From NCBI GenBank assembly GCA_963682055.1, contig OY821745.1, positions 12,779,501 to 12,843,500 of the forward strand: a DNA stretch of 64,000 bases. Direction: 5' to 3'. The notes below the pieces were generated by a model, which had not been told where the DNA came from, searched no databases, and was given only the letters and a program-made list of their open reading frames with translations. Position 1 is the stretch's first letter. The number at the start of each line of letters is the position of its first letter. Positions 23,006 to 34,613 of this stretch are shown piece by piece. This DNA comes from Primula veris. Taxonomy: Eukaryota; Streptophyta; Magnoliopsida; Ericales; Primulaceae. The position numbers and the translations under genes were made by a program.

Positions 23006-26000
23006 ATGGCGGCAGCCGTTACTAGCGCGTGGTCAAAGAAGCCAGGCGCGTGGGCCCTCGACTCCGAACATCATGAATCCGAGCTCAAAACCGAAACCCG
23101 CGGCGGCGACACGGTGGCGGTATCGTCGGATTTCCCTTCCCTCACTGCGGCAATCACCACAAAAACCAAGAAGAAGAAGCCCCAAGCTATGTCTATATCG
23201 GAGTTTGCAAAACCGTCTCCGAAAACCCTAACCCTAACCCGAGATGAGATCGTTGCCCTCCCTACAGGGCCACGTCAGCGCACCGCTGAGGAGCTTGCGG
23301 AAAGCGGTGGAAGAGGGTTCAGGTCATATGGGAACAATCGGGGTTCGGATGAGAGGAGGGAGAGGGAGGTCAGGGAGCCGATTGGTCCATCGAGAGCTGA
23401 TGAGGTGGACGACTGGGGCTCCATGAAGCGCCCTGTCGAGAGGAGAGAGAGAGGGTTTTTCGGTGGTTCGGAGTCGAAGGCGGATGATTCGGATAATTGG
23501 GGGTCGAATAAGAGCTTTGTGCCTTCTTCCGAAGGGCGTAGGTACGATGGTGGTAGAGAGAGAGGGGGTTTTGGGTCTGAGTCGAAGGCGGATGGGTCAG
23601 AGAATTGGGGGTCGAATAAGAGCTTTGTGCCTTCTTCAGATGGGCGTAGAGAGAGAGGGGAGAAGGGAGGGTTTTTTAGTGGGTCCGAGTCAAAGGCGGA
23701 TGAATCGGAGAATTGGGGCTCGAACAAAAGCTTTGTTCCGAGGTTCGATGGTGGTAGAGAGAGGAGAGGTGGGTTTGGTTCCGATACAGAGAGTTGGGGT
23801 AAGAAGAAGGAGGATGAGGGTGGGAGGAAGTTTGGGGGCGCGTTCGATAGTCTTAGAGAGAGGAGAGGGGGATTGGATAACGGTGGTGGTGATTCGGATA
23901 ATTGGGGAAAGAAAAGAGAGGAGTTGGGTAGCGAGAGAGGTGATACTAGGCCTAGGCTTAAGTTGCAACCGAGGACCGTTCCCGTGAGTGAGGAAAAGTT
24001 GCAACCGAGGACCGTTCCTGTTATGAGTGAGGAGAACGGGGCAGATACGATTGTGGCTAAGCCTAAGGCTAAGGGTTCGAACCCTTTTGGCGAGGCGAGG
24101 CCGAGAGAGGAAGTTTTGAAAGAGAAGGGCAAAGATTGGAAGGAAATTGATGAGAAGCTTGAGTTGATGAAGGTTAAGGATGCTGAGGCGGTGCCTCCGA
24201 TTCGGAGGGGTTTCGGTGGAGGGGCTGCGGCGGAGGAGGGAGTAGAGAAGAGCTGGAGGAAGCCTGACACTGTGGATAGTCACCCTCAAAGGTCGTATCT
24301 TTAAGCCTTTTTTATGGTGTTTGTAATATTGAATTGCTATTTTTTACTCATGCTTGGATGGTTAAATAGGTAAGAGATGAACTGTGGATTGCTAGTTTTA
24401 TTTATGCCGCTAGAACTTGTTAATTGTTTAATTATATGTGGACGGTTTGCTAGTTAAGAGATGAACTGAAGTGGATTGCTAGCTTGTACCGAGATCAGTG
24501 TTATCGGTGAAGTAATTTGTTTTAGGGTTCAAAGCTATTGCATACTCATTTTTGGATTGCTAGGGAAACTAGTTAAGTTGCTCAAAGTTTGTATCTTAAA
24601 GCTTTAATTATGTAGTTTGCGCTATTGAATTGCTAAATTATATTGAGGTGGTTAACTAGTTAAGGGATGAACGGAAGTAGATTGCTACCTTAGACTTGCA
24701 ATTTCAATTTGTTCTTAGATGGTTGGTTAGTTAAAAGATGAAGTGAATTGCTTGCAACTTATACTGACTTTCAATACGTTTTAGTGATTAGTGTTATTAG
24801 TGAAGTACTTTGTTATACAGTTCAAAGCTATTGTGTACTCATCTTTTGAATTGCTAGTGATGCTAGTTTAGTCATCTGTTGTAGAGTTGGTAGTTGTTGC
24901 TTTATTAGCCTTTTTTTATTGTATGCATGGAGAGATGATGGATGGCTTGTTTAGCGGTGTGGTTGAGACAACAAAACGGCTTCATTGTTTTATCTAGTCA
25001 GAATAATTAAAACACAGTTTTTGAGCTGTCAAATGCGATGCAACTTATAAGAAAACCCAAATAAGCTGCACTCAGTAGCTAAAACAATACGAGCTCTGAT
25101 TACACTAGTCTTCTGGGCATACATTTTCTTCCACATGTTGGTTCTTTATTGACATTTATTATATCCTTTTCTCGAGTATGTTTTGCACTTGCTAATGTGC
25201 TTGTTCATTCATCTTGATAACTAACTAGTCATCCGCGGCATGTAAGTTTGATTTCTTTATTTGTCTGATCTGAAGAATGGTTTTGATGGTTATTGAAAGG
25301 TTCTGTTATTTCTAACGTACGATGTTACTTCTGGGAATTAGCATATTTTTATTCTTGAAGTGAATGTCAGCATAAGTTTTTGGTGAAATTTCAACATGTT
25401 ATTGAATCGTATTAAGTGTACTCATTTTGCGGCTTTGGCACTGTGTTTCTTTGAGAGAATTCTGTTTTTCGCCGAATTTATTAACTGAGAATTCTCCCAA
25501 AATAAAAGCAGATAGCTTCTTCATTTTTTGCTTTTGATTGAGATTGTCAATTTTATAAATGATGGGCTGGGTTTCTATTATTAGTTCAAGTATGCACTTA
25601 TGTGAGGAAACACAATTTCTTATAAATGATGTCACTTACCTTTATTCCGCATGGTTTGGTCACCGGGAATTAGGTTTAGCACACTCAAAACACTTATCAG
25701 ACATCTCCCGGGTCATACCACACTAACTGCTATATTTCTATATACATCTAGTAATGAAGTAATTGGATAAATACATTAACCAATTTTATTGTAAAATTTG
25801 CCTAATCTTACTTTTGAAGGTTTATAATGTAAACACGTTGACAGTTTAAATTTATATTTTGACAGAAGAAGCATATTATTTCTACCATGCTAAGTTTACC
25901 AGGCATATATTTTTTAGTATATGTCAGATCCCTGTACTTAGGGATGGCAATTTCGCAGGTTTCAATCCGACCCGACCCGCCGCGGGTGGGGTAAAAGTGC

Positions 26001-27736
26001 AATTCTATTCTGGTCGGGTTTAAATGGGTAAAAGTGCAACGTAAAAAAGTGCAACTTAAAAAGTACAAGTTTAACACTCTCCCACTTCTATCTCAATCAT
26101 ATATATTAAACTATCTCGCCTATAATAATAATAGAGAACATACATTTAAATGGCTAAAAGTGCAACTTAAAAAACACCATCTCTCTTTTCTCTTCATGGA
26201 GTATAAATTAAACTCTCTCATTTATATTTTAAATGGATAAAAGTGCAATTTAAGACTATCTCTCCTCTCTTTCATATACATTAAACTCTCTCTTTTATAG
26301 TATTTTTATATTATATTTATAAATCAAATGATTTTTTACTCTAGCTAACAAATTTTATTTGAAATATTTGACATTTATGAGATTTATTTTTTAAAAGTGA
26401 ATTTTCTTTTATAAAAAAAACGGATCAGTGGGACGGGTCGGGTCAAATGGGTAAAAGTGTGACTTTATCTGGTCGGATCGGGTCGGGTTGAAACCCGCGA
26501 AATTGCCATCCCTACCTGTACTCTTTCGTGTTTGTGTCACGTACATACCCATATTCCCCATTATCAATGTCAGAGTAACATAATTGTCACCTGGAATGGC
26601 AACTGAAAGTACTCGTCATATTTTGAAATGGATCCATTCATTAATAGCCATAATTATACTTACAATTGAATCCTTACTTGACAACTAGATGTTAATTGCA
26701 TTATTTAAGAATAGTTTCTGCAGACAAGTAGTTTTTCCTAGTTACTAATAAAAGGTCATGGAGTCCGCTCCTTCTGGATGAACCAAATCTTTCAGTTTTG
26801 TACTATAAGGACTAGCAACTTCTGCTGGCAACTGTAGATGTTCGATAAAATTGGTTTTTGTTGTTGTTGTTTGGATTTATATGCTTTTACTAATATCTGT
26901 TTAAGTGGTTTCATTTGATATTTTAATGGTCGTTTCTTATTTTGAACTTGTCCTTGATTTTTTTTGTGCTTTCTTTATAATGGATTGTTCTGGTGCTCGA
27001 GTTGCTACGTCCTTTTGTCTAAGTTGCATGTCATCTGCAAATTTCTTACCTTTATGTCAAATTCTGTTTCGCTAAAGTATGGCCTTTTTGACGCATGTTT
27101 TGGAGAAAAACCAGTTTACTGTGAAAGCTTCTTCTGAGCCAGCGTGTGAGAAGCTTGCATATTTTTGTTTTCTTAATTTTTCTGCTATCAATCACCATTA
27201 GCTATAATGGCAAATGTATGTTCTTTCTCTGTGGGACACATCTACCAATTTGGATAAAAGTAATTAAAATCATTTCCCCAGTAAAGAGAGAATTTTGAAA
27301 AAGTGCTTTTGCCATGTGAACTCCACTCCAAACGTTAATTGGATATGGTACTTTTCTTTGTACAGCTCTTTTTTAGTAGTAGTTAGCCTAGTTGAGAAGT
27401 ATCATTGTTACTCATAGACCGGTAATATACAAGATCCAGTTCACCTTTTTTCTCATATTGGTGATATATATACATGGGTGGAGCTATGGAGAAATTTTAA
27501 ATAATGTAAAGTGTTTTGCACCCGGCAAAATATCATCAAGTATTTTTGCAACCACAAAAATACTGATTCTCCGTCACTTTGGTATGTTTAATGTCGGAGC
27601 TGAAAAAAAGAAGAGAGGCTACTCTTAACCTTTTTTGGGAATTTTAGTGAGACTAATTGATTTTCCTTTGGCATGCAGTGCTGATAAGGTTGAAAATGGT
27701 GTTGCTGAAGAAGCGCAGCAAGACTTGCAAGAGTAA
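23006..27736 (+). CDS. EIF4B: Plant eukaryotic translation initiation factor 4B (eIF4B)
   Basis: Exon 1 is 23006-24291 and exon 2 is 27679-27736. They are joined across a 3,387-base intron (CTCAAAG|GTCGTA ... GCATGCAG|TGCTG). The join restores an AGT Ser codon and replaces four intron-encoded residues with a tail ending QQDLQE, giving 447 residues. Plant eIF4B binds RNA and helps the eIF4A/eIF4F helicase load mRNA on the 40S subunit. Landmarks are the N-terminal KKPGAWALDSE (residues 11-21), DFPSL near 42-46, a basic KTKKKK stretch, LPTGPRQRTAEEL near 85-97, and Arg/Gly-rich sequence. Three SESKAD...NWGSNKSFVP repeats start near residues 153, 190 and 227. Then come a doubled LQPRTVPV and the conserved KGSNPFGEARPREEVL with KGKDWKEIDEKLE. 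Coding sequence is much richer in GC than its surroundings. The start follows a GA-rich leader (AAACATGG). The donor is weak (GTCGTA). Confidence 0.88.
24292..27678 (+). other. Long eIF4B intron
   Basis: AT-rich intron with recurring TTAGTTAAGAGATGAACTG and TGAATTGCTAG words in its first 600 bases, which suggests small internal duplications. It contains the hAT-type MITE at 25939-26514. No gene is seen. Confidence 0.6.
25939..26514. mobile_element. hAT-type MITE with perfect 8 bp target duplication
   Basis: 576 bases flanked on both sides by CCTGTACT (25931-25938 and 26515-26522). Terminal inverted repeats: TAGGGATGGCAATTTCGC at both ends, continuing as similar GGTTTCAAYCCGACCCGA sequence. 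The inside holds repeated AAAAGTGCAACTTA words and no coding region. An 8 bp duplication and these ends fit the hAT superfamily. It sits inside the eIF4B intron. Confidence 0.9.
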
Positions 27737-28325
27737 TGTGAAATAGAGGGGAGAACGTTAGATTTTGTGTGGAGTTCGTAAGTGTTTTTCAAAGAGGTCT
27801 GAATTTCGGTAGATGGTACAATTTTGATAGACTTTCGAGTAGCTGAATTGAATTATTATTTATTGGCTTGCTTGTATCTCGTGTCATAAATCATAAGTGT
27901 GTGTGGGTTTGTTCCCCTTTTTGTGCTCAACTATAAAATTTTGTTCTCCTTTATTGGTTATTTTATCATTTATAAGACCAGTCTGTATGAACTCTCAGGC
28001 CGTACTTTTACAACAAGTGTTTGGTTTGTGTTGATTTTTTCTGGCTACATTTTTTTTTTTAAAGATTATTACATTGGTTATTGCTTATATGATGCATGAA
28101 ATTAATTGGGGTCCGATACCCTTATAAGAGAATTATTGAGTTTCAGTACCTCTTGTATTTTTTATTAGTAAAATGTATCATATTCAAACATTTTAATTTG
28201 ATTTTGATATACGTACCCTCTACTACCCTCTACTCTAAATATAAAAGGGGTCCAATTTTTATTTGGATTCATTTACCAAAAATACTTTATCTTTCTAAAA
28301 TTAGCTCTATTACAATAGATCCGTC
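27737..28325. other. eIF4B 3' flank
   Basis: Probably the 3' UTR and polyadenylation region in the first ~250 bases. No other feature is seen. Confidence 0.4.
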
Positions 28326-28535
28326 TTTATGTGTATATATATATCTCTGTATGTATCTATATATATAGTATATTATTTATATATATCCGTATATATCTAT
28401 ATGTATCTATATATGTATATATATATATCTCTGTGTATATATATATATATAAATTTAATCGTCTCCTTTTTGTCTATATATCCGTCTGTATCTATATGTA
28501 TATATATATATATATACGTATATATATTTATATAT
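28326..28535. repeat. AT-rich microsatellite (TATATCTGTATGT type)
   Basis: Alternating TATATA with CTGTATGTATC interruptions. Tyr/Ile-rich reading frames through it are artefacts. Confidence 0.8.
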
Positions 28536-28849
28536 TAATATGGTCTCCCCTCTCCCTTTCTTCTTCTGCTTGATTTCCCTCTGTGACGGAGATGGTGATG
28601 TATTTGTCGACGGTGGAGGCTTAGGGCAGTGTAGGCGGCGGCGTTGCTGGGGAGAAACTCTAGCCGTCTTTAATGGTTGTTTTTGTAAATTTGAATAGTT
28701 AGGTTATTTAAATTATTACAATATGGTCCTTTAGTTCAAGGAAAAGTACCATCTGAACACTATTTTACATTAAAAATTTCAAATTATGACATTTATGTCC
28801 AAATTTAAAGGCATTGTAATTAACATAACTGTTTATATGAAGTGTTTAT

Positions 28850-29640
28850 ATGTATTAGACTGTCATTTTCGTATTATATTGTCAAAAAAATGTATTAGAT
28901 TGTCAAAAAAATTGTATTATATTGTCAAATTTTGTGTATTAGATTTGTAAAAAAAGGTTGTATTAGATTGTCAACAAAATCGTATTAGATTGTAAAAAAT
29001 CGTATTAGATTATCGATTTTTTTTGTATTAAATTGCCGAAAAGTTGAATTATATTGTCAAAAAAATTGTATTAGAATGTCAAATTTTTTGTATTAGAGTG
29101 TCTAAAATATTGTATTAGATGTAAAAAAATATTGTATTAAATTATCAAAAAATTTATATTAGATTGTCAACTTTTTTATATTAGATTTGTAAAAAAAGGT
29201 TTTATTAGATTGTCAAAAAAATTGTATTAGATTGTCAAAAAAAAAAAATCGTATTACATTGTTAGTTTTTTTTGTATTAAATTTTCGAAAAATGGAATTT
29301 TATTGTCAAATTTTTTGCATTATATTGTCAAAAGAATCGTATTAGATTGTCAATATTTTTATATTAAATTATCAAAAATGTTGTATTAGATTGTCAAAAA
29401 AATGGTATTAGATTTTAAAATTTTTTTTATTAGATTGTTCAAAATGTTGTATTAGATTGTAAAAAAATTGTATTAGATTTTCAAATTTTTTGTATTAGAT
29501 TGTCAAAAAAATTGTAATAGATTATCAAAATATTTATATTAGATTTTCTAAAAAATTGTATTAGATTGTTAAAAATGTTGTATTAAATTATCAAAAAATT
29601 TGTTTTAGATTGTCAAAAAAATTGAGTTTTAATTTGTTTT
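28850..29640. repeat. ~22 bp minisatellite, about 35 units
   Basis: Degenerate tandem units close to TTGTATTAGATTGTCAAAAA with variable A or T runs. The array lies between a G-rich segment (28590-28670) with a microsatellite and a T-rich segment ending in ACGCCGGAATCCGACGATC (29815-29860). This order resembles elements A-C. Matching inverted ends were not found here, so no mobile element is called. Confidence 0.85.
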
Positions 29641-30739
29641 AGATTTTTTAAATTTTTCTAAGAAAAACAATTTTTTTGGATTTTTTTTTCCAAATTTTCT
29701 AATTTTAATTTTTTTTAAAAAAATAATTCTGGATTCTTTTTTTTTTTGTTTTTTTTTTTCATTTTTTTCTCTTTTTTTTTTCATTTTTTTTTCATTTTCT
29801 GAATTTTTTTTTGGTAACGCCGGAATCCGACGATCAACGCCGGAGACCAGTCAATTATATTTGTATTGATCAAACTTTTATTGGGTTAAATGTATTACAC
29901 TTATATGAATTAGCAATAGGGTACTAATATGCAATAATTAGTTTGAAATGGGTAGTAACTTTTAAATAACTAGTTTCAAATGGAGAATATTAGTCATATG
30001 TCACATTTGACAATATTTTTTAAATTGAGATTCTGGATCGAAACTTTTTTAAGTTCCAGTCATACGCCCCAATAAAAAAAGCTTAAAAGCTATTTTTAAG
30101 TTTAAAAAATAACTTATAATCTATACGGAAAATATATTAAAATGTAAAAAATAGGTTCAAAGTTGTTTTCAAAGTTAAAAAAAATATTATAATTTACACG
30201 AGAAATATATTAAAGTGTAAAAAAACAACTTAAAAGATTTTTTTAAATTTTTTTTTAGTGTTTGTTTGAACTATTAAGATATCAAAAAAAACAAATAAAA
30301 AGATATCAAAAGGTTACAAAAATAAACTTTTTTATAGTTATAAAAGAACTAAAATGTGAGCTAAGAGCAATAAGTACTATCAAATGATACCATAGTAAAT
30401 TCATTCGGATGCATGAATGTATTATAATTCATGCATGAATGTATTATGCATGAATTATTATTTCGTTGATGAATTTAGTTAATCAAATATTCCTGTACTT
30501 GCTTTCTTATGTCATGGATGATTGGTAAATAATTGCTTTAGTGTATCTAATCATAGCTTCTTAATTAATGCTGACCATCTTCAAATTCCTTTTGCTTTTA
30601 ATGGACTAATAGAGCGTCAATATTTGGGGTTCTTTTTATCTCAATGTTCATCGATCTATATGTGTTGTTGCTTTAATAATGTAAATTTTATTTTAAGATG
30701 AAATCTACTAATTTACTTGGATACTTCAAAGTTCAATAT
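29641..30739. other. Intergenic, AT-rich, no gene
   Basis: T-rich low-complexity sequence to about 29810, then AT-rich unique-looking DNA. A small duplication of GCATGAATGTATTAT occurs near 30411-30460. Confidence 0.4.
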
Positions 30740-30830
30740 GTATCCCCCCGACGTGGTTGGTGAGTTGGAGCATGTCGGAGGGGGCTAAATGGTGCGAATC
30801 AATTTTTTTTTTTGAGATTTATTTGTTATT
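30740..30830 (+). repeat. Possible SINE-like, tRNA-related segment
   Basis: TGGTTGGTGAGTTGGAGCAT resembles a tRNA A box. About 30 bases on, GGTGCGAATC resembles a B box, followed by a T run. It is too short and diverged to be a tRNA gene. The SINE assignment is tentative. Confidence 0.3.
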
Positions 30831-30971
30831 ACAAACCTTAGATGCTCTATCAAACTATTGACTATATATAAGATTTTGTATTTTCACACTATTTATAAGT
30901 ACTCGTATTTAACACTATTCATGTCAAACTCTTCTCTGACACTTACTCTCCCTTGGTACTTCTGGAGAAAG

Positions 30972-31142
30972 ATGTGAGATCTTGCTTTTTTTTACACTCC
31001 AGTGGTACGTGATTGTATTTAAATTCACGATTTTGGGATCCATTTTTGCTGCAAGTGTGAGATCTTGATTTTTTTTTTTTTTTTACACTCCAGTGGGTAC
31101 GTGACAGAATTTAAAGCCAAGATTTTCGGATACATTTTTGTT
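30972..31142. repeat. Tandem duplication of ~80-90 bp
   Basis: GTGAGATCTTG, a T run, TTACACTCCAGTGG, TACGTGA, ATTTAAA and GATACATTTTTGTTGC (or GATCCATTTTTGCTGC) occur twice in the same order. Confidence 0.6.
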
Positions 31143-31274
31143 GCCTTTGAATTTTTATTTTTTTTGAAATAATGTAATTTTGGATGTTACATTTTTGTTT
31201 TAATGTTTTGAAATCAACATCGAAAGATTAACACTACCGTGAATCTAGTCCATTATTATTTAGGGCGTGTCACA

Positions 31275-31490
31275 TACTAAAAACCTAACACATATTAATG
31301 AACAAAAAAATATCTATTCTAAAATTAATTCAAATTTAAAAAAATACTAAAACCTAACACATGTTAATGAACTCAAAAATATCTACCCAAAAATTAATTT
31401 AACATGTGTTAGTTTTTTAGTATTTTTTCGTTTTAATTTTGAATTAATTTTAGGATATATATTTTTGGATTTATTAATATGTGTTATGAT
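31275..31490. repeat. Imperfect inverted repeat (hairpin-forming, MITE-like)
   Basis: The left arm (31275-31367) has CTAACACATATTAATGAAC, TCTAAAATTAATTCAAA and AAAATACTAAAACC. The reverse complement of 31403-31490 gives the same blocks in order. Between them is a partial direct copy of the left arm. It looks like a decayed MITE with no coding content. Confidence 0.6.
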
Positions 31491-32744
31491 GTAACATACA
31501 AAATTGCATTATTTAAAAAATATATATATATATATTTTGCTTGCATGAAAAATTTAATACAATACATTTAATTTTTGAAGGCAGAAAAAATGGATCCAGA
31601 ATCTTCTGCATTGGTCAATCCTATTCTGGAATCAGAGAAACGTGGTTGAAAAAGGGCCTGCATGGGACTCTGTAATTTTCTTGAGGGTAGACATTAAAGG
31701 CAGAAATAGACGTGATACCATGCATCCAAGATTGCTGGTGAAAAATATAATAATTGAGTTTTTAACTTCAACTTGTGCATGAGATCTGTTCAAAACTTTA
31801 AATTGTTAGGACTTGAGATTTGGTAGTACCTTTGAGAGAGAACAATGTTATTCAAGCAAACATATCATACAACTTTGACCAATTTATGAAAGAGCAGGAG
31901 CCACAACTTTTGATTATTTTAGTACTACTGTATGATCTGGATGCTCGCATCTCATTACCCATTTAGGAAAATGTTATTTTCTTGTAGTTTATGTACAAAA
32001 GAGTGAAACTAGATATAACCCAAATGATAATGAACTGGTATGGTCGTTGGGCTATAAAACAAACGACAACACTAAGTTCAAGTAAAGTTCAAAAGTTGCA
32101 ATAACCGGTATGGTCTGAATTAGAGCCACGGTAGCAATTTCACACTTAAGAGGTTACGCCGGACCTGATCTCAGGGTCGATTAACACTATGCAGAGAACG
32201 GTGAATTACATAACGAAAAGAAACAAATCTGACAAATATGCATAACAGATTACAAAAATTACTATGTCTAAACGACGTCGGATAATATGTAACTTCTTTT
32301 TTGGGTGGTGCCATTCGGTCGGCAGCACTTAAGCCGAGTAACGTAACTAGAAGAAAACAAAATAGTCGAGCTTAAAAGTTGCAATGCCCGCAACTTGCCC
32401 TTAGTCCATGAATATCAACTTATTAATCAATCTTCGACAAAAAGAAGTTAGTCTCAAGTGTGGTCAAAAAAGGTCTCAACAGTTGAGAGCTTGTGGTGAT
32501 TTATTCTATATAAGTTTACCAAATAGAGATTTATGGTACCATTTCTAAAACAAAGAAAGCCGAATACAAAATTACAAGGTTTCAACTATTGGTACACTTC
32601 CTTTTGAATCTTGTTGAAGACATAAACACAACCCCCCATAACACTCAGTAGTGCACCTATATATATGGTCAGTTTTTAACAAGAACACGATTACACTTCG
32701 ATAGATCCCTTATCCCTTCCGACCTAACCTAATCAAACAAATAG
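31491..32744. other. Intergenic, upstream of the dirigent pseudogene
   Basis: No gene or repeat is recognised. The last ~100 bases may be the decayed promoter of the dirigent copy (a TATATATATGG tract near 32660). Confidence 0.4.
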
Positions 32745-33304
32745 ATGGTGAAACTGGCAATTGTTCTGGTTACTATGCTCATCTCTCTAGTTATAAGACC
32801 GCAATGGGCTCAAGCTCTTGATGACGGGCCTAACTAAGTGAATTGGGCTAAAAAACTAGACGGTGATAACGAGATCCAAACCAATCTTCACTTCTATTTT
32901 CACGTCACCGTGAGTGGGAAGAACCCTAGTGCGGAGCGTGTAGCCCAAGCATCGGACACGGGCTCCTCTTACCCAATTCGGGATGTTGATGATGGCTGAT
33001 GACCCATTAACAGATGGGCCCAATCCATCATCAAAGTTTGTGGGTCGGGCCCAGGGGATGTACGGGTCGGCAGCTCAAAACAATTTGGGTCTGATCATGG
33101 CGATGAACTATGCGTTCATCGACGGGATATATAATGGGAGGTCTAAATAATGCCTTATATCAGGTCCGTGAGTTGGCCATAGTGGGAGGTACAGGGCTTT
33201 TCCGCTTGGCCCGTGGGTATGCTATCGCACAAACTTACAAGCTTAACCCACTCACCGGTGATGCTATTGTTGAGTATAATGTGACTGTTATAACTAATCA
33301 CTAG
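32745..33304 (+). pseudogene. Dirigent protein pseudogene
   Basis: The sequence aligns along its whole length with the intact dirigent gene at 47169. A signal peptide-like start (MVKLAIVLVTMLISLVI) leads to WAKKLDGDNEIQTNLHFYFH and VTVSGKNPSAERVAQ. In another frame [22 protein letters not shown] sequence appears, then [19 protein letters not shown], and the end is [16 protein letters not shown]. It is broken by an in-frame TAA at codon 31 (32835-32837), tandem TGA TGA near 32998 and at least two frameshifts. The intact relative lies 14 kb downstream in the same direction, so this is probably a dead tandem duplicate. Dirigents are secreted and steer radical coupling in lignan or lignin-like pathways. 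Confidence 0.85.
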
Positions 33305-33940
33305 TTTGCAAATTATGTCCACACTGTTCTTGATTTTCAATGTTTCTTTCACTAAAAATGTATGTATGACTTGGGTGGTCAAGCCACCTTTGATTTTGAA
33401 AAAAAGAGGATGTAAATGTTATAATTCCTACATGCATAATGCATATGTGCATGTATCAAGCAACCAAGATCAATGGTATTCAATATTCTAGCGGTGGATG
33501 AAAACTATGTTATGGCAAATATTGATTTCCATTACGGGTGCTGATTAAGGTTGGAACGGCATCAACAGTTTTTAAATAATTGTTACAACTGATGTACATA
33601 ATTCAGGCAGTTGGATGAAAGTAAACCCATAGATTGAGCATCCAGATGATGTTGCAGGGAATAAAGACCTAAGTCCTGATTCTATACATCATCCGACATA
33701 GTAACTAGTCCAAGTTTTGACCGTTCAATAAAATAAAATATCATTATCTAGTTAATCGACCGTATTCTAATTGTTAAGTTTACTCCATTTTGTTAATGTA
33801 AATTCTCAAAAGAAAAGAACAACGTGATTCCCCCCATCCATTGAATTTGGTTCAACAACAATTATTCCATACTTTACATTTTATTACACACAAGTGGCGA
33901 GCCTAATTTTCTTTCTAGACTCGGCTTATTCAACAGCACG
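33305..33940. other. 3' flank of the dirigent pseudogene
   Basis: AT-rich sequence with no feature recognised. Confidence 0.4.
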
Positions 33941-34613
33941 TGTCGGTTCCGAGATTATTCTGTAGTCCGGTATATATACGCTCTTCTTTGGTGACGGGGT
34001 TCTCTTCGTACCTACACAATCAGCGAACAGGGGGCCCGGGTTGGATCCAGACTTTTCTTCTCTGACGATCAAGTTAGTACGGTGTAAAAGAACTTAGATA
34101 TACAGAGGTTATAAGTTAGTTTAAGAGTGAATGAGGACGGTCCGGTTACTTGATGTGGTGTCGGGTGGAGCGAGGAATAATAGAGCAGGCCGGGTTGTTT
34201 TCGGTTTGATCTCTCTTCTCTCTTTTTTCTGTCCCCCTCACTAAGTAGTATTAGTGGGGGTATTTATAGGATGATACAGAGACGTATTAGCCATTGGATC
34301 ACTGTACTGTCAAGTACTAATCCAACGACGTTAGGACATTTATGACTCTGAAAAGGATACAGTCTTTTTTCGGGACCCACAGTTGATGGCCTGTGATTGA
34401 GCCACGTCGATGAAACGCTGAGGGGTCCCCCAAGGGAGCAGCAAAATTAATTAGGGAAGCGTATTCGATACGCTTCTCTGGGCCGGCATAGACACAGTTC
34501 GGCCTCTTCACATCCGGAATGGCATGTCAATCATGATTGGCAGTGGTCCGGATATACTGTTTCAGGAATGGTAAGGGTCCGAATGAGGGGATGCCGACAT
34601 TCCCTCGCCAACA
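33941..34613 (-). mobile_element. Candidate solo LTR
   Basis: The segment is clearly richer in GC than its flanks. It has LTR-like ends when read on the minus strand: TGTTGG at 34613 and CCGACA at 33941. A TATA-like CTATAAATACCCCC lies near 34268 on the minus strand, as expected of a U3/R boundary. No 5 bp target duplication was seen (GCACG on the left, AGTTT on the right) and there are no internal genes. It may be a solo LTR with decayed flanks or a fragment. Confidence 0.45.

Noticed and set aside
23275..24289. 331- and 199-codon frames opposite eIF4B
   Set aside because: They are mirror frames of GC- and purine-rich coding sequence. The + strand product is a clear eIF4B.
28329..28573. Two overlapping Tyr/Ile-rich frames
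   Set aside because: Microsatellite translation, with no start context or similarity.
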